A stretch of DNA of 64,000 nt from Brachycybe producta (taxonomy: Eukaryota > Arthropoda > Diplopoda > Playtdesmida > Andrognathidae), in the NCBI GenBank assembly GCA_036925085.1, contig JAUPFP010000024.1, positions 2,328,001 through 2,392,000 of the forward strand, in the 5' to 3' direction. The notes beneath the pieces are model-generated. The model had not been told where the DNA came from and ran no database searches. It was given only the letters and a program-made list of their open reading frames with translations. The translations under genes and the position numbers were made by a program. The first letter of the stretch is position 1. Each line of letters starts with the position of its first letter. Below, one piece after another: positions 45,801 to 56,284 of the stretch.

Positions 45801-48690
45801 TATAAACAATGAAAATCATCGAACCGTGAAATTTTAAGTTCATTCACGTGTAAATAAAAGACATTCTCTCTCGGTATTTATGTATTAATTCAGTGGCACA
45901 AATGCTCTTTTTTAAAAAAAAAAAAAATGCCACCACTTAATGTCCGCAGTGGTGCAAATCAATGAACCCTCGAACTCTGAAAACACCCCCTTTTTCTACC
46001 ATCCCTTTGTAAAGTAAAAACACCAATTTTTTTCTCGATGATTTCAACTTAGCTAAACAAACTTGAGCAACGGAGACCATAATATCTCAATTTGCAATCC
46101 CAATATCAAATACGACCTCCATAAAAGTTCAAAGATCAGACCAGTTGCAAATTGAACAACAGGTGTTGCAATTACAACGCCCCTAGAGTCCCCTATGTCC
46201 ATTGGAAGTTTCAGAAAATAAAAGAGTAGCTGAATATTTTCATGTTTATATATTCCAAAATAGAACTTTTTATGTCAGTTTTAAAAAGGATGGACAATAT
46301 TTTTTTTTTCATTTAACCATCATAAAAATACTATTAACCAATTTAGCTACCATTTCAGTTTCTACGCTTAATTTCACTTGAAATTTCTATGAATAAACTT
46401 GAGCAAGTAAGACAATTACATTACAATTTTGCAATCCAGATATTCAACACAATCCCCATAAAACACCGATTAAACAAGAAAATCTTCCGAATCTCTCGTA
46501 AATTTCAGAACAATCTGATTCACCTGAGGCATCGTGTTCCCACGCCGTTCGTCTCCTGAATGCCATCCAAAAGGTACTCAATGTCGTCATTAAACTCTTG
46601 CGTCTCGCCAGATTCGTGGCATTGATGGGCCTGTTTCACGTTCTTGACGACTGTATACAGCTGCGAAACAAAACAAAAAAAGATAAACACGACAACAAAA
46701 AGATTTAACAAAGTAGTTAAAAAAACCTTTCTAATCTTCTTTGGACAACGAATAGAAGTGATGGCTTCGTCTCCAATCCTCGTCGGCCACGTTGTAACGC
46801 GTGTTAATACCGGTTTCTCTTCTTCTTCATACCGTTCTTCTTCGTCTCCTTCTCCTTCATGGGTAGCAACGATTTCGGCTTCGTGCTCGTCAAATTCGTC
46901 GGCTAAAGACTTTTCCTTGCTAGCAGTCGTCTGCGTAACAGAAATAAGAGGAATCGTGTTAGTTCAAGTTAGACAATAAGTTTCCAATCGTTTGAAGCAA
47001 CTTGCCTCGACGGCTTCATCGCCGCCGTCGTCGTCATCGAGATCTGGTTCGTCTTCTTCTGCCTGCCAAGGCCGATGTTTATAAATCGCCTTCTTGTCAC
47101 CCTGAAATAATGTTTGATTCTTGGTCAGAACGCAGTTTTTGAAACCGCTTAACACGAAATGTAACGACCAAATTTCTTTTTGTCTTAAAACAAATTTTTA
47201 TGCTATTTTATGAGACCATACTGAAAATATATTTCGTGTTAAGATGGTTACGAATGGCTGATTTTATAAATCTGATTATATTGTCTTTCTGAAAACGTCT
47301 GAAAAAGTCTCTCCGATGAGAAAATTACCTTTTTTGGACTATTAAAAATTCGTCTCGTCCGCATCACAGAGAAACTTGTCGAAGCCGAACGCATCAGACG
47401 TTCCGATTTGGAACGAGTTTCAAGCGTTGGCCTAACGACGGCACTCAGTGGCTCCGATTCAACTTCTTGAGTTGAATCGATGGGAACGACGATTGAATCG
47501 ACCGAATCTTCACCGCTATCTGTCAATTCGACGGCACGTAAGGAGCTCAACTGCGGAATCCTAATAGTAAGAGGAGGAATTCTGCCTCTAGGTTCCGTTG
47601 TCGCTTCAGCGCCGTAATTCGGAACCATACTTTTCAGTTCGGTTAGCGCGTTTGCCGCTTCCGAAACCGCGATGTCCTCGTTTGTGATCATCGCCTGTGC
47701 GGCGTCATCCACACTCATACTTTCGACATTAGAATCGATCGTTTCGTAACCAGACATTGGTACGTTTGGAACCTGCGTCACGACAAGACGCTCCATTTTT
47801 TCGATTGCAGACTTCGAAGATGAAGCAGTAGTAATTGTTTCATAACCCTTAGAATAGGAATCACGTCTTAAAACGAGATTAAAGTCAACGGATTCGTTCG
47901 TAATGTTATCATCAGTCGTAAAAGCATTCTGTACGTTGATCATCGGCTCCTCGGAATTAATAGCTTGACTCAAAGCATCGAACGGATCGCCAGTAATCAA
48001 ACCGCTATTTGCGTTAGACGCCATCAATGCGGAAAAAGCGTCGTAAGTAATCGACTGCTTATCTTGAAGAGATTCGCTGTTTACGACCGGAACGAGGACG
48101 TTTGTCACATTCGAAGACGAGGAAGAAGATCTCTTCGATCCACTACAAATATTTTCCGTCTTTCCCTTCAGTTTAAAAAAAGAACGACTCGCTCCGCTCT
48201 TGAAAAACTTGTTAACTTTTGATGCTGCTGCTGCCGCAGCCGAACTTTTCGAACTCGAAAGATCCGTATTAGAAGTACTAATGCAGTGCACCTTAAAAGA
48301 TATAGAAATCACGTTACGGACGTGACTAATTACGTTGAATGAAAGAAGTCTCTTTACCTTATAAGTTGCTTTTGCAGATTCTGATTCCGCATCAAAACTA
48401 AACGGATCATCGTCAACGGCAATCTTGATCCGTTTGATCGGTTTAACTCGTCCTTCTTCACCAGGTCCTGCAGGTTCATCGTCATCTTCATCTCCAACGA
48501 CACTTCCGTTTACATTAGTGTTTCTCAGTGATGTAAACGATGTCATTCCCCATCTGTGCAACGTTCCGGTCGACTTTGCTGCCGAAGGTTTGTTCTTCGT
48601 CTTATCGTCGAACAGCTGATCGAATTGAATACTCGATTGGCAAACCTTCTGCGAATTGCGACTGTACGTCTTCACGTTGTATTTAGACAT
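42828..48690 (-). CDS. WAPL: Wings apart-like protein (WAPL), cohesin release factor
   Basis: WAPL opens cohesin rings with PDS5 and frees them from chromatin. Seventeen coding exons join in frame to about 1072 residues: 48690-48358, 48291-47329, 47101-47006, 46930-46727, 46660-46524, 45799-45688, 45580-45329, 45265-45154, 45088-44985, 44908-44832, 44750-44614, 44221-44106, 44022-43882, 43812-43647, 43573-43467, 43056-42961, 42893-42828. The start keeps the PDS5-binding KTYSR motif (residues 7-11). The acidic, low-complexity linker reaches about residue 530. The helical C-terminal domain keeps [70 protein letters not shown] and [13 protein letters not shown]. Vertebrate WAPL is about 1190 residues, and the linker is shorter here. 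Intron 3 uses a GC donor. An acceptor (TTCTGTCTTTAG) 14 bases before the ATG implies a 5' untranslated exon. Intron 1 and the end of exon 15 are the least certain joins. Confidence 0.95.
43104..43458. mobile_element. Family C (pogo/Tigger-like) element filling a WAPL intron
   Basis: The left end CAGTGGAAATCGCTTAACAC, GAAAT and the complement of the right end (CAGTGAAAACAGTTTAACAC, GAAAAATCGG) are inverted repeats of the pogo/Tigger style. TA precedes the left end, but the right flank is CC, so the target duplication is incomplete. The element occupies 355 of the 410 bases of WAPL intron 15, and its right end begins eight bases inside the splice donor. A second element is inserted inside it (43249-43374). 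No transposase. Confidence 0.7.
43249..43374. mobile_element. Second pogo-like MITE nested inside
   Basis: The left end CAGTGGATTCCGGTTAATTG and the complement of the right end (CAGTAGAATCTGGTTAATTG, GGC) are inverted repeats. TA flanks both sides (43247-43248 and 43375-43376). The 126-base element lies inside the 43104-43458 element and so is younger. Its ends are related to but distinct from the outer element. Confidence 0.75.
44275..44605. repeat. Foldback family A, copy 9, in WAPL intron 11
   Basis: Nearly complete: outer left GACTCTCGAACCCAGATTAT and TCTGTCTTTCTGG, then TTTTAGTAACTAGAAGGGTA, AAGAGTATTTTCATGATGGT. The mirror CATGAAAATACTCTTAAGTG, ATTTCTAGTTTCTAACACAC and outer TTCAAAAACCAGCGTTCATA follow. 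It makes up about 330 of the intron's 392 bases, so without it the intron would be about 60 bases. Confidence 0.85.
46200..46410. repeat. Foldback family A, copy 10, in WAPL intron 5
   Basis: Left arm AAAGAGTAGCTGAATATTTT, CATGTTTATATATTCCAAAA, middle TTATGTCAGTTTTAAAAAGG, right arm CATAAAAATACTATTAACCA and AGCTACCATTTCAGTTTCTA. The copy is decayed. The rest of this 724-base intron (46523-45800) has a duplicated segment: GTTGCAAATTGAAC/ACTTGAGCAACGGAGAC near 46060-46160 resembles ACTTGAGCAAGTAAGAC near 46395. Confidence 0.65.
47145..47245. repeat. Family C relic in WAPL intron 2
   Basis: CCGCTTAACACGAAATGT at the left and ATATATTTCGTGTTAAGATG at the right are inverted and match the arms of 43104-43458. 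Beside it, 47270-47300 keeps a family A terminal fragment (TGATTATATTGTCTTTCTGA). Together they make up more than half of the 227-base intron. Confidence 0.6.
48292..48357 (-). other. 66-nt in-frame WAPL intron 1
   Basis: The segment starts GTAAAGAG and ends TCTATATCTTTTAAG on the minus strand. It is 66 nt (22 codons) with no stop and would add [20 protein letters not shown] plus two residues if kept. Its size matches the other short introns here and the inserted residues are hydrophobic, unlike the acidic flanks. That supports an intron, but a retained form would still encode WAPL. Confidence 0.6.
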
Positions 48691-50710
48691 CTTTGAAGCC
48701 TCTAAAGACAGAATAACAAGAAACTTTGAATGACTGTATGAAAACAAACCCTAGAAAATTAAAAGCACTTCGTAAAAACATCAATTTCTAGACAATTCAA
48801 CAAGTTTTTTTTACCAATTATTAAAACTTTTCGCTTGCTAGTAAATGTACTTTGCATAAATACATCTAAACTCGGCTACAAAATGATTAAAACAAGGAAC
48901 TTTAGGCCTAACTTCCGGTTTTGTTAACAGTACAGTTGGCAAGCGATTTTTTTCATTTCAACGCAAAATCAGCTAAAATTAGACCATGTCAACGGTAAAC
49001 TACATTCGAAACACATGAATAAAACAGCAGAAACAAGACTAGAACGCTTAAATAGCACGAAAACGGACTCAGAAGCTGTTAGATGAGACACCAACGATCG
49101 TATTTAAAGCCTTACTTCCTATCAAAATGAGGCTTCCCTCCAATCAACAACAACAGAATAGAACGAAAGCGAACGAATTTCAGATCATTTTCAGATTTTA
49201 ATATTAAAATAACGCAGTATAAAAGGTGTAAGAATCTTAGAAGAGCTCGCACACAATGTTTTCTACTTACAGTTTAGCCAAGAACAATCGAAATTGTAGG
49301 ATTTCAACCGAAACGAACGAAAGCAAAACAGAGAAAAACACTACCAGCCATAACTAAAAACAAAGTACTGCACATGCGCAAACCGTTGAGCAATTTCATA
49401 CAGTGGCGTATTTTTCACAGTGTTTTATACGAGAACTGACTTGGGTCTTCGCTCAGTAGCTCATTTACAAATTTATCTTACAATTTACACAATTTCTTTA
49501 TTATGCAATGTGACGTCACAGCAATACGTTTTGAAGTTACATTGCTGGATAAATCGAAGGTTTGCTTCCAAACGTTTAAAGAGCGGAGAAAAACATTGAA
49601 ATTACATAATATCAGCCATTTTTTTCGTTCTTATTATGATTCTTTCAGTACATTCCGACATTCATCGAATTATATAGCAATGTGACGTCATGTTCATTGA
49701 ACTCTATGGACGGGACGTTTTTTGCTTGACTAAATGATGATTAGTGTTTTTTGTTTATTAGCGTCTCCATCAACATCGAGGTCATTTCAGGGACATACAG
49801 ACAAATCATTACAAAGGCAAATTTTCCTACTTCAAATTAAATCAAACATTATGAAAGCAGGACAACACAAAGTTACAAACATTAAAGCCTTCGCCATTGC
49901 CTAACAGCCTAAGCTAAAATATATCGATGAGATCGATACATTCAAACTTAGACAAACATGGCGTCACATCTTTGAAGTCACATTTGTCTGCAAGCGTATA
50001 CTAATATGGCACCCGACAACATGAAACTCAAAGCGAAATACGCCATATTAGGTCACCCATATCCCATTTATTTCAAAACTTTTTTTTGAAAAACAAAACT
50101 TTATTTGAATACAAAACGTTGAAAATATAATAATAAACACATAATGATGCACATATTTGACACAATAACAACAAATAAAACGGTTTGATAAAATGCTAAA
50201 ATTTATTATTAAACTGTTATCATTTACAATATTACTGTATATACAAGATAAAAATGTGCTTCCATAATGCATCAGGGTGTTGATGAATCACACCTCTTCT
50301 CTCTAAACACTGAGTGCATTAGGTACGTGGCGTTATGGAGAAAGTTGTCCGCAGATGGCGCCATTGAGCCCCTTGATGTTAGCTTTCTTTTTTCCGGCTT
50401 CTTCTCTTGTTCACGTTGAATTTCGATGAATAATCGGCGTTTTATCTTCTAAAAGTAACGTGGATTCAATTGAGATAGTTGCCTTATGTAGATTACATTG
50501 TATTTTCATGTATTATCACAAATTTAGGTGCGAATTCGATCCAGTTACTCTCATTACTGTTCTCATTTCGTATTCAGGGATTTTTGTTATTTACATTTTA
50601 CTTTACAGCTTTTCAATAATAATGGACAATTGCCAAAAACAATTAACTTAAATGCCATTTTTAATTACAATTCTAATTTATTGTTTTGTTTCTCTCATTT
50701 CTCTTTAGAT
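48691..50710. promoter_or_regulatory. Divergent WAPL/erlin promoter region
   Basis: The two genes are transcribed away from each other across 2 kb. An ETS-type site (ACCGGAAGT on the minus strand, 48911-48919) and an ATGCGCA site near 49374 lie on the WAPL side. GCAATGTGACGTCA occurs twice, at 49505-49518 and 49677-49690, each with a full CRE octamer. CAGATGGCGCC (50352-50362) and TTCCGG near 50393 lie on the erlin side. Both genes have an acceptor just before the start codon, so each probably has an untranslated first exon here. The minus-strand frame at 50048-50272 is AT-rich and not supported as a gene. Confidence 0.55.
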
Positions 50711-52931
<2,221 letters not shown>

Positions 52932-53320
52932 GAAGAAGAGAAACGTTTAATTAACTGCCGTAAAAACAAATTCAATTCACCTTTTTTTTTGGTTGATTAA
53001 AATTAAAGTCACTTTTGATTTATTTTTTCTTTCTTCATTCGGAGTTTTTATTTTTTTTTTATATGAAAATATTTCAAGTTATTTTTGTGCCTTTGAAATC
53101 ATTTATAAATTGAAATCATTTTAAAATAAAATAAATTTTTAAAAACAATTTTTTAAATTATTTTGTTACATGTTTTACGTTATTTCGTGCAATTTCATAA
53201 ATTCGCGGGAAAAAACTGAATTGCTACCGGAAGTGAGGTAAAATCAACTTCCGTTATGATGACGTTTCAATTGACGCAGCACGAGATCAAATGACGTCAC
53301 TGGATCACATGAGAAACAAA
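52932..53320 (+). promoter_or_regulatory. Erlin 3' end and LAMTOR3 promoter
   Basis: After the erlin poly(A) signals, a compact promoter precedes LAMTOR3: an ETS-type site ACCGGAAGTG (53226-53235), an inverted CTTCCG at 53248-53253, and a CRE octamer TGACGTCA at 53292-53299. A 12-codon upstream frame (53256-53294) ends by ATGA overlap with an ATG at 53291 that is in frame with LAMTOR3. Whether these ATGs are in the transcript depends on the unknown start site. Confidence 0.55.
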
Positions 53321-55240
53321 ATGGAGGTAAGACGCACATGAAACCTATACTAAAAATGTCAATAATAGTAAATTTCGTGCAAAGTTTGAACGTGTATTTG
53401 CCTTTTGTAATGACAAACAGTAGAATACATTAACAGAGAACGTAATCTGTGCGTTTTTACGGTTATTTTACTTAAAATTTCGTAAAAAATGGATCGTTTT
53501 TAGTTGATCTCATTACATTACAGAAAGACTGTTAACCACAAAACATGATTACATTACACGTCTTTTGCCGAAGCGCACGTGGCCGCCGTGGCGCGTGTGT
53601 GACACAATGGGAGGGTTGCTTCTCAACCACGTGTTTTCTTTCAATGATATGCTAAAAGTGACTGGTCAATAGAGAGTAATATTATTATTGTTCGTTTTAA
53701 TAGGGTCTGAAGAAATACGTCTACAATGTTATGCAAAGGTAATTTTTTTCGTCTGAGGCTATTCTTTCGATTAGGAGCCTCTAGCCTCCAATGAAAGGCT
53801 GTCCTAGTTGTTATATAGGCTGCGTGGAACACACGTAATATAAAGGAGCCGTACGAACTTGTACGTAAAAAAGGCTAAGTAGCTCCTAATCAAAAGAATT
53901 TCATTGTCTGAAAATTATCTATCCGTATTTCATGTATTATTTAATTTGTATGTTGTTTTTTTAATGTAGAGTTACCGGATTATTGGCTGTGATTGTGACC
54001 GATCGAGATGGTGTTCCACTTCTAAAAGGTTAACCGAGAGTTGTTTCATGAAATTTTACCTGAAAAGTAGTTACCTTAGAAGTGGGTAGTTAGTTTAAGC
54101 AAAAAAGTAAAGGGCCATCATATTCTTAATGACAGCAACAGTTAAACTCATTAACTTTTACATGAAACTCTGGTGACCAGAAAAAAGCTCCCCCGGAAAT
54201 TGCGCACAGAAAAAAAAAAACGTGCACACGGGAAAATGTACAGACATTAGAAACTAGATCGGCAGCTCTGACTCATTTAATATTTTCATGTTGATATCTT
54301 TCAAAATAAAAGTTTTATAAACAAATATTAAAAAAATTCATCTGCATAAAGAGTTGGTTAATTTTCAAACTAACATAAAAAGATTATTTTAAAAGATAAT
54401 CAAAAATGAAAATACAATTAAGTGATTGAGCTACCCTTCTAGTTTGTAAAACACTTTCAAGTTTCTCCTAATTTTGCTTCTGAAAGACAATAATCAGAGT
54501 TCAAGAGGCGTTTTCATGTTAAAACCACCGTAAGTGACCGACCTTGAATATGAGAAAAGGGTTTCGATGAAACTTTTGTCTTAAGTTTCTAGATTTTTTA
54601 AACTAGAAGAATAATGGCGACGGTTTACTATTTTTGAGATGACATTGACCAATTTAAATTGAAAAACCAAAAGTTTATTTTCTTTATGAATAATTAAGTC
54701 TTGAAATTTTCCCTTCAAGTTGTTTACATACAAAGTGTTTTCCTGGTTTTTTCTGCTGCACTATGTTCATAAATGATAAAAAATAACCTATTTTAACATG
54801 TATAATCGTAATAGTTGCTCAAGAAGGAGCCCCCGAATTAGCCCTCAGACCTGGTTTCTTAGCTACTTTTGGAATGGCAACGGATCAAGCGAGCAAAATG
54901 GGTCTCTCAAAGAACAAATCCATCATCTGCATGTATTCGTCGTATCAAGTACTCGCATTTACAATATTATTCTTGAATTCTCGAAATCAATTTTACGTCG
55001 TTTTCTCTTTCAGATCCTCCATTTTAATAGACAGCCTCTGATGGTCAGTTTGATAGCTAGTAATACATCCAACACTGGTAAAGAATCAGAAGTTTTCAAA
55101 TGCTTTTCTCGGCTACATTTTTTTTTTCCTGAATCTTCTATTTTTGTATTTTTCTAGGTCTCCTTTTGGGCTTGGAGACCGAGTTGGATGCAGTTTTACA
55201 TGACCTTCGATCAGCGGTCACGGAGTCAACCAATTCATAG
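53321..55240 (+). CDS. LAMTOR3: LAMTOR3 (MP1), Ragulator subunit
   Basis: LAMTOR3 pairs with LAMTOR2 in the Ragulator complex on late endosomes and lysosomes, where it anchors Rag GTPases for mTORC1 and scaffolds MEK1-ERK. Six coding exons give about 126 residues (human 124): 53321-53326, 53704-53738, 53970-54028, 54815-54948, 55014-55077, 55158-55240. The roadblock fold is clear: VTGLLAVIVTDRDGVPLLK, then ELALRPGFLATFGMATDQAS, GLSKNKSIICMYSSYQ, LHFNRQPLMVSLIASNTSNT and GLLLGLETELDAVLHDL. The first coding exon is only ATGGAG. In-frame ATGs at 53291 and 53309 could extend the protein by up to ten residues, but the chosen start fits the vertebrate N-terminus and has good context (AAACAAAATGG). 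The poly(A) signal AATAAA is at 55320. Confidence 0.95.
53759..53901. repeat. TIR MITE in LAMTOR3 intron 2
   Basis: The left arm ATTCTTTCGATTAGGAGCCT and the complement of the right arm (ATTCTTTTGATTAGGAGCTA) are inverted repeats, with AGCCT and its complement AGGCT also repeated inside. It takes up 143 of the intron's 231 bases, leaving a core of about 88. Family unknown. Confidence 0.7.
54240..54535. repeat. Foldback family A, copy 11, in LAMTOR3 intron 3
   Basis: Left arm TAGAAACTAGATCGGCAGCT, ATTTTCATGTTGATATCTTT, CAAAATAAAAG. Right arm ATTGAGCTACCCTTCTAGTT, outer CTAATTTTGCTTCTGAAAGA, AATCAGAGTTCAAGAGGCGT and AAAACCACCGTAAGTG. It is a long copy with a well-kept right end, in a 786-base intron. 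Confidence 0.85.
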
Positions 55241-56284
55241 TGAAAAAACCGGACATAACCTGACCTTTTCTAATGCGCAATTAATTAATTATAAGTTTTT
55301 TTTTGTGTTTTTCAATGTAAATAAAATATATACTTGTCTTTATTAAAAGTTTAATTATTAAGATTTGGTCTCGAGTTACTTTATTTTAGGTTGAATTAAT
55401 TAATATTAATGTGCTCTGATTATGAATTATTAAAATCGCCTGGGTTAAATTCTGAATTAATTTATGTTTCAGAAATGATTTTTTAAAGATGGTTAAAGAT
55501 TAAATTCTAAAAATAGTTCTGGAACTTTTCTTCTGAAGTGATTCTAAACAAATTATTTGTTTTTAATGCCGAAATAATTTTGCTCTCGAAACTTTGCAAC
55601 ATAAGATTTCGAAAATACTAAACTAGATCACTAACTAGCGAAAACTTAAACAATTTAAATTTAACAGTCATATTCTTAATGATTGCTTAATCAAAGATAA
55701 GAGCTAAACTCATCAACTTTTAAATGAAACTATAGCTAAAGTTTAAAGGTTTAGCTCTATCTTTGACAAAACATTAATTATGAATACAAATCTAAATATT
55801 AAAAAATTTAAATTTATGCATATTTTCTGCAGCAGGACCAATTCAAACCCTAAATTTGTATCAATCAAAGGGTTTAGAACAAACCTTTAGTTTTTTCATT
55901 TAAGTGGGTCACATGATTTATTTGATAAAAGCTTTTCTCTGTAAAGAAGGGCATTTGTTAATTTATTTTAAAGTGATTGATAAAAAAAAATAAGCTGAGG
56001 ACTGGTTGGAGTGTCAAAGTGTCGTAAACAAATTTCAATTGATAAAACATTCAATGGTTTTTTCTTGCACTTTGGTGTTTTTTCTGTCAGAAGAAACTTC
56101 TTTTCGAGAAACAACTTAATTTTTAACACTAAGCTCTCAGAAAAAGAAAATGGCTTGTTCGAACTTTATTTCCCTATATGAAAAGGACTATAGTTGCTGA
56201 CATTTTCTCGTAAAGTGGGTGGTGTTCTATCTTTGTGACGTAACCACATGTTCATTTAAAAAAAAATTTCATAACTTGTACGAA
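55241..56284. other. Intergenic between LAMTOR3 and the WBP1/VOPP1-like gene
   Basis: Holds the LAMTOR3 poly(A) signal at 55320 and one foldback at 55669-55787. No further gene or promoter box was recognised. The next gene's transcription start is presumably in 56000-56280. Confidence 0.5.
55669..55787. repeat. Small foldback, CATATTCTTAATGATTG arms
   Basis: The left arm ATATTCTTAATGATTGCTTA, ATCAAAGATAAGAGCTAAAC pairs with the right arm GTTTAGCTCTATCTTTGACA, AAACATTAATTATGAATAC. Partial relatives appear at 54119-54180 (CATATTCTTAATGACAGC and ACTTTTACATGAAACTCTGG) and near 28455-28490. Non-coding MITE-like repeat. Confidence 0.6.

Noticed and set aside
47248-48747. Reading the 499-codon minus-strand frame as one protein
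   Set aside because: Its ends are intronic: the WAPL start is the internal Met at 48690, and splice donors at 48357 and 47328 divide it. The residues beyond 47329 do not match WAPL.
50048-50272. Minus-strand frame of 74 codons between WAPL and erlin
   Set aside because: Ile/Phe/Ser-rich, AT-driven, with no motif. It lies in the divergent promoter region.
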